Source of the DNA: JAWWPG01 sp033850885
GTDB taxonomy: Bacteria > Actinomycetota > Actinomycetes > Propionibacteriales > Nocardioidaceae
Direction: 5' to 3'
NCBI GenBank assembly: GCA_033850885.1
Contig: JAWWPG010000013.1
Location: 1-57,398, forward strand
DNA: 57,398 bases
Shown here: piece by piece, positions 24,311 to 34,826 of the stretch
How positions within the stretch are numbered: position 1 is the first letter of the stretch
Layout: every line of letters begins with the position of its first letter
Notes under the pieces: model-generated
The model's database searches: none
The model's input: only the letters and a program-made list of their open reading frames with translations
What the model was told of the DNA's origin: nothing
Position numbers and translations under genes: made by a program

Positions 24311-25924
24311 TCAGCGCACGAACTCGCCGGCCTGGCGGGCCAGGTCGAGAACGGGCTGCGGGACGACGCCGAGCAGCAGCGTGACGGTGGCTCCCATGGT
24401 GATCACCGAGGTCGTGAGGATGCTGGGGATGACCACCGTCGGACCGTCGCCCACCGGATCGGAGAAGAACATCAGCACGATGACACGGACGTAGAAGAAG
24501 GCCGCGACCGCGCTCATCACCACCCCCACGATCACCAGTGGCCACGCGCCGCCCTCCCAGGCCGCCGTGAACACCGCCCACTTGCCGGTGAACCCGCTGG
24601 TGAGCGGAATCCCGGCGAACGCGAGCAGGAAGAACGCGAACACACCCGCGACGACCGGCGACTCCTTGCCGAGACCGGCCCAACGGGACAGGTGGGTGGT
24701 CTCCCCGCCCGCGTCCCTGACCACCGTCACGACAGCGAAGGCACCGACGGTGCTGAAGCCGTAGGCGACGAGATAGAAGAGCACGGCCTGCAGGCTCGAC
24801 ACCTGGCGGCCGATGATCTCCGCGCCCTGGGTGGCGCCTACGAAGCCGGTGAGGAGGAAGCCGGCATGGGCGATCGAGGAGTAGGCCAGCATCCGCTTGA
24901 TGTCCGTCTGGGTGATCGCGATGATCGAGCCGACCGCCATCGTGATCACGGCGACGATCCAGAACATCGGCTGCCAGTCCCATCGGGCGCCGCCCAGAGC
25001 GACGTAGAAGACCCGCAGCAGCGCGCCGAACGCGGCGAGCTTCGTGCAGGCCGCCATGAAGGCAGTGACCGCCGTCGGCGCGCCCTGGTAGGCGTCTGGT
25101 GTCCAGGAGTGGAAGGGCGCGGCGCTCACCTTGAAGAGCAGGCCGACGGCGACGAGGGCGATGCCGACGACCAGCAGGCTACTCGCGCCGACGCGCGACG
25201 AGATGGCGTTGGAAATGTCGGCGAAGCGGACGCTCCCAGCGAAGCCGTAGATCAGCGCGATGCCGTAAAGGAAGAACGCCGACGAGAACGACCCGAGCAG
25301 GAAGTACTTCATCGCGGCTTCCTGGCTGATCAGCCGCCGGTGCCTGGCCAGTCCGCAGAGTAGGTACAGGGGCAGCGAGAACACCTCCAGCGCGACGAAC
25401 ATCGTGAGGAAGTCGTTGGCGGCGCTGAAGAGCATCATGCCGCCGACCGCGAACGTCATGAGCGGGAAGATCTCGGTGTGCTCGACCCCGCGGGCCGAGG
25501 CTTCTCGTTCGGCTTGGGTTCCTGGCAGCGCGGACGCCTGACCCGCGAAGGCGGTCAGCCCGCCGCCGAGGTGACGCTCGGCGAACAGCATGACGCTGAC
25601 GATCGAGAGGATCAGCAGCGTGCCCCAGATGAACAAGGAGGGACCGTCGACAGCGACGGCGCCGCCGGCCTCGATGTTGCCGAAGGAGCCGGCTGCGGCA
25701 CCGGTGTTCTGGGTGAGTCCCTCCCCCACGACCATCACCGCGACGAACGCGGCGACGAGGCCAGCGAGCGCGAGCAGCGTCTGGATCAGGTAGCGGCGCT
25801 CACGGGGCACGAACGCCTCGACGAGCACGCCGACGACCGCTGCCCCGAAGACGATGAGCAGCGGCGAGAGCTTCCCGTACGCGAGACTCGGCGAGTGGAA
25901 GACCGGATCGGCGATGTACCTCAC
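24311..25924 (-). CDS. nuoN: NADH-quinone oxidoreductase subunit N
   Basis: 537 residues; antiporter-like proton-pumping subunit, about 14 helices. Pump residues: Glu in FVALEVFSLPLYLL, Lys in LLFKVSAAPFHSW, Lys in AACTKLAAFG. A loop after about residue 130 is longer than in NuoN2 (RHLGGGLTAFAGQASALPGT-type insert), which accounts for most of the length difference. The start overlaps the nuoM stop. Last subunit of the complete 14-gene operon. Confidence 0.95.
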   Translation of the reverse strand: MRYIADPVFHSPSLAYGKLSPLLIVFGAAVVGVLVEAFVPRERRYLIQTLLALAGLVAAFVAVMVVGEGLTQNTGAAAGSFGNIEAGGAVAVDGPSLFIWGTLLILSIVSVMLFAERHLGGGLTAFAGQASALPGTQAEREASARGVEHTEIFPLMTFAVGGMMLFSAANDFLTMFVALEVFSLPLYLLCGLARHRRLISQEAAMKYFLLGSFSSAFFLYGIALIYGFAGSVRFADISNAISSRVGASSLLVVGIALVAVGLLFKVSAAPFHSWTPDAYQGAPTAVTAFMAACTKLAAFGALLRVFYVALGGARWDWQPMFWIVAVITMAVGSIIAITQTDIKRMLAYSSIAHAGFLLTGFVGATQGAEIIGRQVSSLQAVLFYLVAYGFSTVGAFAVVTVVRDAGGETTHLSRWAGLGKESPVVAGVFAFFLLAFAGIPLTSGFTGKWAVFTAAWEGGAWPLVIVGVVMSAVAAFFYVRVIVLMFFSDPVGDGPTVVIPSILTTSVITMGATVTLLLGVVPQPVLDLARQAGEFVR

Positions 25925-27465
25925 TTCGATGCTCCCTCATGGTTCGCCGCGACGGTCGGCACCGGGTCGTGGACGTCCACCTGGTGCAGCAGCGAGGTGA
26001 CCGTCGGGTTGACCGCATCCAGCGCCGGCTTGGGGAAGAACCCGAGTACGACGATGAGCACGAGCAGCGGCGCCAGGGACGCGATCTCACGCGGGTTGAG
26101 GTCGGGCAGGTGTCTCGTGGACTCGCGGACCGGGCCGGTCATCGTACGTTGGTACATGAGCAGGATGTAGACGGCGGCGAGGATCACGCCCAAGGTGGCG
26201 ACCGTCGCAGCCACGATCGACGAGGTGAACGTGCCGGCCAGCACGAGGAACTCGCTCACGAACGGGGACAGCCCGGGAAGTGACAGGCTCGACAGTCCGG
26301 CGACCAGGAAGAGGCCGGCCAGCACCGGCGCGACCTTCTCCACTCCGCCGTAGTCGCTGATCATCTTGGAGCCTCGCCGGCTGATCAGGAAGCCGGTGAC
26401 GAGGAAGAGCGCGCCGGTCGAGAGCCCGTGGTTGAACATGTAGAGGGCAGAGCCCGCCTGGGAGGTGCTGGTCAGCGCGAAGATGCCGAGGACGATGAAC
26501 CCGAAGTGGGACACGGACGTGTAGGCGATCAGCCGCCTGATGTCGTTCTGCCCGATCGCGAGCAGGGCGCCGTAGATGACGGAGAACACAGCGAACGCCA
26601 TGATCACGGGACTCGCCCACCTCGAGGCCTCCGGGAAGATGCCCAGGCAGAACCGCATCATCCCGAACGTGCCGATCTTGTCGAGCACGCTCACCAGCAG
26701 CACCGACGTACCAGGGGTCGCCTCACTGGCGGCGTCGGGCAGCCAGGTGTGCAACGGCCACATCGGCGCCTTGACCGCGAAGGCGGCGAAGAACCCGAGG
26801 AAGAGCCAACGGCCCGTGTTGGTCTCGATGTGGGTCTTCATGAGGTCCTGCAGCAGGTACGTCGGTCCGCCCGCCGTCCTGGACGTCACGACGTACAGGC
26901 CGATCACGGAGGCAAGCATCAGCAGGCCGCCGAACAGGCTGTAAAGCAGGAACTTGACGGCTGCGTAGGACCGCTGCGGCCCGCCGAAGCCGCCGATCAG
27001 GAAGTAGATCGGGATCAGCGTCGCCTCGAAGAGCACGTAGAAGAGGAAGACGTCCGTCGCCGCGAAGACACCGATCGCCAGCCCTTCCAGCGTCAGCATC
27101 AAGGCGAAGAACGAGTTGGTGCTCCACCGTGCGCCGTCGGCGTCGTCCCAGGAGGCCAGGATCACCACGGGCGTCAGGATCGTGGTCAGCAGCACCAGAA
27201 GCAGGCCCAGCCCGTCGACGCCCAGCGCGTAGTGCGCTCCGAAGGACGAGATCCACTCGTGCTTCTCGACGAACTGGAAACCCCCGCCGGTGTCGTACTG
27301 CGTGGCGATCCCGATCGAGACGGCGAGCGCGACCAGGGAGAAGCCGAGCGCGACCTGCTTGGGCAGTACGCCGCCGCGCGGGACGGCCATCAAGGCGACG
27401 GCGCCCACCAGCGGCACCAGCGCGAGGATGGTCAGCCAAGGGAGGCTCGACTCGGACCCGTTCAC
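25921..27465 (-). CDS. nuoM: NADH-quinone oxidoreductase subunit M
   Basis: 514 residues; proton-pumping membrane subunit. Glu in VLFEATLIPIYFLIGGFGG, Lys in FAVKAPMWPLHTW, LPDAASEATP loop and Lys in SVLDKIGTFG are all present. The ATG overlaps the nuoL stop region in the ATGA manner used throughout this operon. Confidence 0.95.
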   Translation of the reverse strand: MNGSESSLPWLTILALVPLVGAVALMAVPRGGVLPKQVALGFSLVALAVSIGIATQYDTGGGFQFVEKHEWISSFGAHYALGVDGLGLLLVLLTTILTPVVILASWDDADGARWSTNSFFALMLTLEGLAIGVFAATDVFLFYVLFEATLIPIYFLIGGFGGPQRSYAAVKFLLYSLFGGLLMLASVIGLYVVTSRTAGGPTYLLQDLMKTHIETNTGRWLFLGFFAAFAVKAPMWPLHTWLPDAASEATPGTSVLLVSVLDKIGTFGMMRFCLGIFPEASRWASPVIMAFAVFSVIYGALLAIGQNDIRRLIAYTSVSHFGFIVLGIFALTSTSQAGSALYMFNHGLSTGALFLVTGFLISRRGSKMISDYGGVEKVAPVLAGLFLVAGLSSLSLPGLSPFVSEFLVLAGTFTSSIVAATVATLGVILAAVYILLMYQRTMTGPVRESTRHLPDLNPREIASLAPLLVLIVVLGFFPKPALDAVNPTVTSLLHQVDVHDPVPTVAANHEGASK

Positions 27466-29342
27466 GCGAGCTTCACCGCCAGCATGGCCAGCACGACGAC
27501 TGCGGAGCCGCCGAGCATGGAGAGTGCATAGGAGCGCACGAAGCCGGTCTGCCAGCGCCTGACCCGGCCCGAGGTGCCGCCGATGAGGGCGGCCAGCCCG
27601 TTGACCGCCCCGTCGACCCGGCGGTTGTCGAAGAACACGAGGAGCCGGGTGAGGTACTCACCAGGGCGCATGAGGACTGCCTCGTTGATCGCATCGCCGT
27701 ACAGGTCTGCCCGCGCCGCCCTGGTGAAGACGGACACTCGTGTGGGCGCAGTGGCCGACACGGTCTCCCGCCCATAGGCCAGGTAGGCGATGGCGATGCC
27801 CACGGCCACGACAACGAGCACGATCACCTGGATCAGCCACGCCGCCATCGGCAGGTTCTCCTGACCCTCACCGCCGACCACCGGCTTCAGCCAGCCCTGG
27901 ATCCACCCGTCGAGCAACATCACACCACCGAAGGTCGAGCCCACCGCAAGCAGGACGAGCGGCACGGTCATGACCGGCGGCGCCTCGTGGGGATGCACGT
28001 TCTCGCGCCAGCGCCTCTCACCGAAGAACGTCAGGATCATCACTCGGGTCATGTAGAACGCCGTGATCCCCGCCCCGAGAACCGCCCCGATGCCCACCAG
28101 GACGTTGTCCTGGAACGCGGCCTCGATGATCTTGTCCTTCGACCAGAACCCGGCGAACCCGGGGAAACCGATGATCGCGAGGTAGCCGCATCCGAAGGTG
28201 AGGAAGGTGATCGGCAGCAGCTTGCGCAGGCCCCCGTAGTGGCGCATGTCCACGTCGTCATCCATCGCGTGCATGACCGAACCCGCCCCGAGGAACATGT
28301 TGGCCTTGAAGAAGCCGTGCGTCAGCAGGTGGAAGATCGCGAAGGCGTAGCCGGCAGGCCCGATGCCCGCCGCCAGCATCATGTAGCCGATCTGGCTCAT
28401 GGTCGAACCGGCGAGCGCCTTCTTGATGTCGTCCTTGGCACATCCGATGATCGCGCCCCACAGCAGGGTCACGAGCCCGACGACGACGACGGCGGTCTGG
28501 GCAGCCTGGCTCTGCGCGTAGACGAAGTTCGAGCGGACGACGAGGTAGACGCCTGCTGTCACCATCGTCGCCGCGTGGATGAGTGCGGAGACGGGGGTGG
28601 GCCCCTCCATGGCGTCGAGGAGCCAGCTCTGCAAGGGCACCTGGGCGGACTTCCCGCACGCGCCGAGAAGCAGCAGCAGGCCGAGCACGGTCGCCGTACC
28701 GCTCGACACCCGGTCCATGCCCGCGGACACGCCCGCGAAGGACGTCGTGCCGAAGGACCGGAACATCAGCATGATCGCGAGCAGCATCCCCGCGTCGCCG
28801 ACCCGGTTGACGATGAAGGCCTTCTTGGCCGCGACGGCCGCCGAGTTCTTGTACTGCCAGAACCCGATCAGCAGGTACGACGCGAGACCGACGCCCTCCC
28901 AGCCGAGGAACAGCGCGAGGTAGTCGTTCGCGAGCACCAGGGTGAGCATGGCGGCGACGAACAGGTTGAGGTAGCCGAAGAAGCGCCGCCGACGATCGTC
29001 GTCCGCCATGTAGCCGATCGAGTAGATGTGGATCAGCCCTCCGACGCCGGTGATCAGCAGCACGAAGAGCGCCGAGAGCGGGTCGAACAGCAGGGTGAAG
29101 CTGACGTGGAACGGGGTGTTTCCCGGTGCGCTGGACCCGGCGTTGATCCAGGTGAAGAGGTTCTGGTGCAGCGGGTCCCCGTCGTTGCGGAGCTTCAGGA
29201 ACGCGACGAGACCCACCACGAAGGACGCGAGCGGAGCAGCGGTGCCGAGCAGATGACCCCATCCGTCGGTGAGCCTGCCCCCGATGAGAAGCACGGCGGC
29301 GCTAGCCGCCGGGATGAGGATGATGAGGCTCAGCCAGGTCAC
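27462..29342 (-). CDS. nuoL: NADH-quinone oxidoreductase subunit L
   Basis: 626 residues, about 16 helices. Glu in LFLGWEGVGLASYLL, Lys in GACGKSAQVPLQSW, SALIHAATMVTAGVY, and the C-terminal lateral-helix and anchor region (INEAVLMRPGEYLTR, GFVRSYALSMLGG). This is the distal proton-pumping subunit. It starts 16 bp after nuoK, the widest gap in this part of the operon. Confidence 0.95.
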   Translation of the reverse strand: MTWLSLIILIPAASAAVLLIGGRLTDGWGHLLGTAAPLASFVVGLVAFLKLRNDGDPLHQNLFTWINAGSSAPGNTPFHVSFTLLFDPLSALFVLLITGVGGLIHIYSIGYMADDDRRRRFFGYLNLFVAAMLTLVLANDYLALFLGWEGVGLASYLLIGFWQYKNSAAVAAKKAFIVNRVGDAGMLLAIMLMFRSFGTTSFAGVSAGMDRVSSGTATVLGLLLLLGACGKSAQVPLQSWLLDAMEGPTPVSALIHAATMVTAGVYLVVRSNFVYAQSQAAQTAVVVVGLVTLLWGAIIGCAKDDIKKALAGSTMSQIGYMMLAAGIGPAGYAFAIFHLLTHGFFKANMFLGAGSVMHAMDDDVDMRHYGGLRKLLPITFLTFGCGYLAIIGFPGFAGFWSKDKIIEAAFQDNVLVGIGAVLGAGITAFYMTRVMILTFFGERRWRENVHPHEAPPVMTVPLVLLAVGSTFGGVMLLDGWIQGWLKPVVGGEGQENLPMAAWLIQVIVLVVVAVGIAIAYLAYGRETVSATAPTRVSVFTRAARADLYGDAINEAVLMRPGEYLTRLLVFFDNRRVDGAVNGLAALIGGTSGRVRRWQTGFVRSYALSMLGGSAVVVLAMLAVKLA

Positions 29343-29358
29343 CAGACGTCCCCTTCGC

Positions 29359-29658
29359 TCAGTACTTCAGCAGGCTGGCGTCATCGACGCTCGCCGATCG
29401 GCGGGTGCGGTAGATCGTGACGATGATCGCCAGCCCGACGACAACCTCCGCGGCAGCGACGACCATCACGAAGAAGGCGGCGATCTGACCGTCGAGGTTG
29501 CCGTTCTGACGGGCGAAGGTGACGAAGGCGAGGTTGCTGGCGTTCAGCATCAGCTCGATGCACATGAACACGACGATCGCGTTGCGCCGCACGAGCACAC
29601 CGATCGCGCCGATCGAGAACAGCAGCGCCGACAGCACCAGGAAGGGGGTCGTGCTCAT
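29359..29658 (-). CDS. nuoK: NADH-quinone oxidoreductase subunit K
   Basis: 99 residues, the usual NuoK length, three helices. It has conserved Glu in VFMCIELMLNASNLA and in VVAAAEVVVGLAIIV. The start overlaps the nuoJ stop (ATGA). Confidence 0.96.
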   Translation of the reverse strand: MSTTPFLVLSALLFSIGAIGVLVRRNAIVVFMCIELMLNASNLAFVTFARQNGNLDGQIAAFFVMVVAAAEVVVGLAIIVTIYRTRRSASVDDASLLKY

Positions 29659-30440
29659 TGCTCGCCTCCATCGATCTGCGCCGGCTCACCGGGGACGGAC
29701 TGCCCGGTCCGAGGGTCGGCCGACACGATCTGCGGCGGCACGACCTGACGGATCGTGCCTCTCGCCCGCATGACGCGCGAGATCGAGAGCTGCGAGATTG
29801 CGCCGTCGGGAAGCAGCGCGGGAGTGTCGACGGAGTTGTGCCGGGCGAAAGTCCCCGAAGTCGGAAGCGGTCCCGGGTGGATGCCGTCGCTCGCGTACTC
29901 ACGCATCCGCTGCAGCACGAGGTCGCGCTGCGTCGGCTTGGGCGTGAACCGCTCACGGTGGGCGAGCACCATCGCCCCGAGGGCCGCGGTGATCAGCAGG
30001 GCACTCGTCACCTCGAACGCGAAGACGTACCGGCTGAACAGCAGCTGCGCCAGGCCCGGGACGTTTCCGGCGAGGTTGGCCTTGCTGAGACCGACAACCG
30101 CGCCGAAGGTCGACTGGGTGATGCCCAGGATCAGGAGGATGGCCAGCAGCACGCCCGCCACGCCCGCGGCGGCCCGCTGGCCACGCAGCGTCTCGACGAG
30201 GGAGTCCGCCGAGTCCACGCCGACCAGCATCAGCACGAACAGGAACAGCATCAGGACCGCGCCGGTGTAGACGATGATCTGGACGGCGAACAGGAAAGGG
30301 GCGTCCTGGACGGCGTACATGATGGCCAGACTGACCATGACGACGGCGAGCAGCACCGCCGAGTGGACGGCGTTCCTCACGGCAACCATGCCGACCGCAC
30401 AGATCACCATGATCGGCGCCAGCACCCAGAAGACGATCAC
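29655..30440 (-). CDS. nuoJ: NADH-quinone oxidoreductase subunit J with long C-terminal tail
   Basis: 261 residues from GTG 30440, overlapping the nuoI stop (GTGA). The first about 185 residues are the five-helix NuoJ core (QDAPFLFAVQIIVYTGAVLM then LFLFVLML). The remaining 70 or so are a hydrophilic tail (TPKPTQRDLVLQRMREYASD, RHNSVDTPALLPDG, SRVMRARGTIRQVVPPQ), which NuoJ2 lacks. Such tails are found in actinobacterial NuoJ proteins; a role is unknown. Confidence 0.94.
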   Translation of the reverse strand: MIVFWVLAPIMVICAVGMVAVRNAVHSAVLLAVVMVSLAIMYAVQDAPFLFAVQIIVYTGAVLMLFLFVLMLVGVDSADSLVETLRGQRAAAGVAGVLLAILLILGITQSTFGAVVGLSKANLAGNVPGLAQLLFSRYVFAFEVTSALLITAALGAMVLAHRERFTPKPTQRDLVLQRMREYASDGIHPGPLPTSGTFARHNSVDTPALLPDGAISQLSISRVMRARGTIRQVVPPQIVSADPRTGQSVPGEPAQIDGGEQ

Positions 30441-30991
30441 GCCGGCACCTCCCCTCCACCGGGGCGGGCCCGCGCCGAGGTTCCCGCCCCGAGGTAGTAG
30501 TCGGTCTCGTCGCCGAGCCGCATCGCGTGCGGAGGCTCCTCCATCCCGGGCAACAGGGGCGCCAGCAGGTCGCTCTTCTCGTAGATCAGGGACTCCCTGG
30601 TCGAGTCGGCCAGCTCGTACTCGTTGGTCATGGTGAGGGCGCGGGTGGGACAAGCCTCGATGCACAGCCCGCAGAGGATGCACCGCAGGTAGTTGATCTG
30701 GTAGACCCTGCCGTAGCGCTCACCCGGCGAGAAACGCTGCCCGTCGGACTCGTTGTCGGCACCCTCGACGTAGATCGCGTCGGCCGGGCAGGCCCAGGCG
30801 CACAGCTCGCAGCCGATGCATTTCTCCAGCCCGTCCGGCCACCGGTTGAGCTGGTGCCGGCCATGGAAGCGCGGGGCGGTGGGCAGCTTCTCGAAGGGGT
30901 ACTGCTCGGTGACGACCTTCTTGAACATGGTCCTGAAGGTGACTCCGAACCCTGCGATCGGGTCCCAGAACTGCTCCCTGAGGCTAGCCAC
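30437..30991 (-). CDS. nuoI: NADH-quinone oxidoreductase subunit I
   Basis: 184 residues. Two 4Fe-4S motifs, CIGCELCAWACP and CILCGLCIEACP, carry electrons between NuoG and NuoB. ATG 30991 overlaps the nuoH end by 8 bp. It lacks the 60-residue Pro-rich tail seen in NuoI2. Confidence 0.95.
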   Translation of the reverse strand: MASLREQFWDPIAGFGVTFRTMFKKVVTEQYPFEKLPTAPRFHGRHQLNRWPDGLEKCIGCELCAWACPADAIYVEGADNESDGQRFSPGERYGRVYQINYLRCILCGLCIEACPTRALTMTNEYELADSTRESLIYEKSDLLAPLLPGMEEPPHAMRLGDETDYYLGAGTSARARPGGGEVPA

Positions 30992-32282
30992 GGATACTGT
31001 CCCCCTCGGGTATCGACTCGGCGCTCGTCACGTGTTCGGGAACCGCGGTGGTCGGCATCGGCGGCACGGGGTAGCCCCCCGCGTACGCATCGAACTCAGC
31101 CGGCTCGGCCGGCTCGTCCTCCTCGTCCTTGGACTCCCCGACGAACCCGAGCGCGAGGAAGATGACGAGGGCGACCGCGGCCGCACCGATCAGCCAGGTG
31201 CGGCTGATCGGGCCTTCCAGGCTGATCGTGCGGATGCAGCCGACCGCGACGATCCACACCAGCGAGACCGGGATCAGCACCTTCCAACCGAACTTCATGA
31301 ACTGGTCGTAACGCAGCCGCGGGAGCGTCCCGCGGAGCCAGACGAAGAAGAAGACGTACAGGAACACCTTGGCGAAGAACCACAGCAGCGGCCAGTAGCC
31401 ATGGTTGGCGCCGTGCCAGATCGACAACGGCCACGGTGCCCGCCAGCCGCCGAGGAACAGCGTCGTCGCGAGCATCGAGACCGTCACCATGTTGATGTAC
31501 TCGGCGAGGAAGAAGAAGGCGAACTTGATGGACGAGTACTCGGTGTGGAACCCACCCACCAGCTCACCCTCGGCCTCGGGGAGGTCGAAGGGCGCCCGGT
31601 TGGTCTCCCCGACCATCGCGATGACGTAGATCAGAAAGGACGGGAGCAGGATGACGACGTACCAGAGGTGGCCTTGCGCCGCGACGATGCCCGATGTCGA
31701 GAGCGAGCCTGCGTAGAGGAACACGGCGACGAAGGACAGCCCCATCGCCACCTCGTACGAGATGACCTGTGCCGACGAGCGCAGCGCCCCGAGCAACGAG
31801 TACGTCGAACCCGAGGACCAGCCGGCCAGCACGATGCCGTAGATGCCGACGGAGGCGATCGCGAGCACGTAGAGCACGCCGACCGGCAGGTCCGTCAGCT
31901 GGAGCGGGGTGTGGACGTCGCTGAACGGTATCCGTACCTCCGGGCCGAAGGGGATCACGGCGACCGCCATGAAGGCGGGGATCGCCGACAACAGCGGGGC
32001 GATGATGTAGATGGCCTTGTCCGCGGCCTTCGGGATGAGGTCTTCCTTGAGCATCAGCTTCACGCCGTCGGCCAGGCTCTGCAGCAGACCGAATGGGCCG
32101 TGCACGTTCGGCCCGAGGCGGTGCTGCATCCGAGCAACCACGCGGCGCTCGAACCAGATGTTGAAGAGCGTGAGCACCAGCATGATCGCGAAGGCCAGCA
32201 CGACCTTGATGATGATCACCCACCACGGGTCGTGGCCGAACGCGGTCAGGTCGTCGCTGGCCAGCACCACCGACCCGGTCAC
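30984..32282 (-). CDS. nuoH: NADH-quinone oxidoreductase subunit H
   Basis: 432 residues from GTG 32282. About eight core helices with MQHRLGPNVHGPFGLLQSLA, ADGVKLMLKED and the intact quinone-cavity loop FDLPEAEGELVGGFHTEYS. A hydrophilic C-terminal tail of about 60 residues (DEEDEPAEPAEFDAY...) is an actinobacterial feature. The GTG overlaps the stop of the 25-codon ORF lying between nuoG and nuoH, which is why I chose it over GTG codons slightly downstream. Confidence 0.94.
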   Translation of the reverse strand: MTGSVVLASDDLTAFGHDPWWVIIIKVVLAFAIMLVLTLFNIWFERRVVARMQHRLGPNVHGPFGLLQSLADGVKLMLKEDLIPKAADKAIYIIAPLLSAIPAFMAVAVIPFGPEVRIPFSDVHTPLQLTDLPVGVLYVLAIASVGIYGIVLAGWSSGSTYSLLGALRSSAQVISYEVAMGLSFVAVFLYAGSLSTSGIVAAQGHLWYVVILLPSFLIYVIAMVGETNRAPFDLPEAEGELVGGFHTEYSSIKFAFFFLAEYINMVTVSMLATTLFLGGWRAPWPLSIWHGANHGYWPLLWFFAKVFLYVFFFVWLRGTLPRLRYDQFMKFGWKVLIPVSLVWIVAVGCIRTISLEGPISRTWLIGAAAVALVIFLALGFVGESKDEEDEPAEPAEFDAYAGGYPVPPMPTTAVPEHVTSAESIPEGDSIRG

Positions 32283-32356
32283 GGGGCGACTTCCAGGCGA
32301 TCCTGGGCCGGGCTGCTCCGGGAGACGCCGATGGCGAGGATCTCCGTGCGGCTCAT
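32279..32356 (-). CDS. 25-codon ORF fitted exactly between nuoG and nuoH
   Basis: The ATG at 32356 overlaps the nuoG stop as ATGA, and its TGA overlaps the nuoH GTG as GTGA. The 25 residues begin MSRTEILAIG and end RLEVAP, with no hydrophobic helix. It would fill the only gap in the G-H chain and keep ribosomes coupled. It may be a coupling peptide, a small accessory protein, or a frameshifted remnant of the NuoH N-terminus. Coding status is inferred only from the two perfect overlaps. Confidence 0.5.
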   Translation of the reverse strand: MSRTEILAIGVSRSSPAQDRLEVAP

Positions 32357-34826
32357 CTCGCGACTCCTCCCTCGACCCAGACCTGGTCTCCGGCCCCGGC
32401 GCCGAGATCCCTGCGCAGGTTAGTGCCTGCGCTGTTGGCAGGCAGCCAGACCACGCCGTCGTCGATGTCTCCGACCTCGGCCGGGACGATGATCGACCCG
32501 GACGCCGTCGTGACGGTAACAGCCGAGCCCTCCGTGGCGCCAAGCGCCTCGAGAGTGGCGGCCGATAACACGGCAACGGCCGGACGGCCGGTGGCTCTCA
32601 ACGCCAGGTCCCCGTCCACCCCCCTGCTGTCGTCGATCAGCGTGCGCCAGGTCGACAGCACCAGCGACCGGCCGGTCGATGTCCGGAGCGGCTCGGCACC
32701 CGACGCCGACGAGGGACGAGCGGCTACCGCGGAGGTGCCGGCGCTCGTCGGGTCACTCGCCGCAGGGGCGTGACCGGCGGCGGTCGTGGTGGGCGAGTCC
32801 CAGCGCCCGAGCTCACGCATGTCGGTGCGAGCTCCCTCGACTGTGGAGAACCCGAGTGGACGCTTCATCTCCTGCGCGATCTCGGACAGCACCCGCACGT
32901 CCGGCAGCGCTCCGGTCCGGATCACGGTCTCGAACGGCCTGAGCCTGCCCTCCCAGCTGACGTACGTTCCCGCCCTCTCCTCGACCGGGGCCACCGGCAG
33001 CACGACGTCGGCCCGCTCGGTAACGGCGGACTCGCGCACCTCCAGGCTCACGAGAAACCCGACACGGTCGAGCGCGCGCAGTGCGAGCGCCGGGTCGGGA
33101 AGGTCGTCGACCTCGACGCCACCGACGACCAGCGCGGCCAGCCCGCCGGCTGCGGCGGAGACGAGCATCTCGGTGGTGTCGAGCCCGGTGAGGGTAGGCA
33201 GCGAGGGGATGCCCCACGCGGCCGCCACGTCCACCCGGGCCTCCGGCACGTCCGCGGGCCTGCCGCCAGGGAGCAGGCCGGGAAACGCCCCCGCGTCGAG
33301 TGCGCCGCGCTCCCCCGCGCGGCGCGGAATCCAGGCCAGCCGGGCACCCGTCGATGAGGCGAGCGTCGCGACCGCGGTGAGCGCGCCGGGGGAGGTGGCC
33401 ATCCGTTCCCCTACCAGGATGATGCCGCCGCCGTCGAGGGCGATCTCCGGATCGGTGGCGACTGCCTCGATGGCTCTCGCCTCCTCGCCGGGCACTGTCC
33501 GCAGCAACCTGCCGCCGAGCTTGGCCAGGCCCTTGGACGAGTGCGAGGCGACGGAGTAGATACGCAGTCCGCCCGCGCGGGCTGCTTTGCGGAGCCGCAG
33601 AAAGACGATCGGCGACTCGTCCTCCGGCTCGAAGCCGACGAGGACGACGGCTCTTGCTCGCTCGAGGTCGGCGTACGTCGTACCCGGCCCGGTTGCCACG
33701 TAGCCGGCGAGGAAGCCCGACTCCTCGCCGGAGTGCGGGCGCGCCCGGAAGTCGACGTTGTTGGTGCGCAGCACCGAACGCGCGAACTTGCCGTAGGCGT
33801 AGGCGTCCTCAGCGGTCAACCGGCCGCCGGGCAGCACGCCGACAGAGGTGTCCGCGGCTGCCAGACCCCGGGCAGCGAAGGCGAACGCCTCAGGCCAGGA
33901 GGCGAGGCGCATCTCGCCGGTCTCCTCGTCTCGGACCCGAGGGGAGGTCAGCCGGTCGCCTACCCGGGTCGACATGAAGCCGAATCTGCCCTTGTCGCAG
34001 TTCCACTCCTCGTTGACCTCTGGGTCGTTGCCGGCGAGCCGGCGGGTGACCTTCCCGCGCCGGTTGTCTGTGCGCAGCGCGCAGCCGGAGGCACAGTGCT
34101 CGCAGACAGACGGGGAGGAGACGAGGTCGAACGGCCGCGAACGGAAGCGGTATGCCGCCGACGTCAACGCGCCCACCGGGCAGATCTGGATCGTGTTGCC
34201 GGAGAAGTAGGACTCGAACGGCTCCTTCTCGTAGATCCCAACCTGCTGCAAGGAACCGCGCTCCAGCATCTCGATGAACGGGTCACCGGCGATCTGGTTG
34301 CTGAAGCGGGTGCAGCGCGCGCACAGGACGCAGCGCTCACGGTCGAGGAGGATCTGCGCGGAGATGTTGATCGGTTTTCGGAACGTCCGCTTGGACTCCT
34401 GGAACCGGCTCTCACCGCGGCCGTTGGTCATCGCCTGGTTCTGCAGGGGACACTCGCCGCCCTTGTCGCAGACCGGACAGTCCAAGGGGTGGTTGATGAG
34501 CAGGAACTCCATGATTCCCTGCTGCGCCTTGTCGGCCACCGGCGACGTCTTCTGGGTGCGGACGACCATTCCCTGGGCCACCGGGATCGTGCAGGAGGCC
34601 TGGGGCTTCGGGATCGCCCGGCCGTTGCCGGCGTCCGGCACATCGACCAGGCACTGCCGGCAGGCGCCGACCGGGTCGAGCAGCGGGTGGTCGCAGAAAC
34701 GTGGGATCTGCACGCCGATCCGCTCCGCCGCCCGGATGATCAGCGTGCCCTCGGGAACCGTGACCTCGACGTCGTCGATGGTCAGCGTCACGGTCTTGAC
34801 GACCTGCTGAGCTTGCTGCTCCACGG

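Noticed and set aside
23474..25363. Long antisense open frame (629 codons) opposite the prenyl synthase and nuoN
   Set aside because: It is a third-position GC shadow of genes with clear family motifs, has no ribosome binding site and spells low-complexity Arg/Gly/Glu/Asp-rich sequence.
27129..29420. Plus-strand open frame of 763 codons opposite nuoM-nuoL
   Set aside because: Antisense shadow of the nuoL coding sequence; composition is Arg/His/Glu-rich and no domain is visible.
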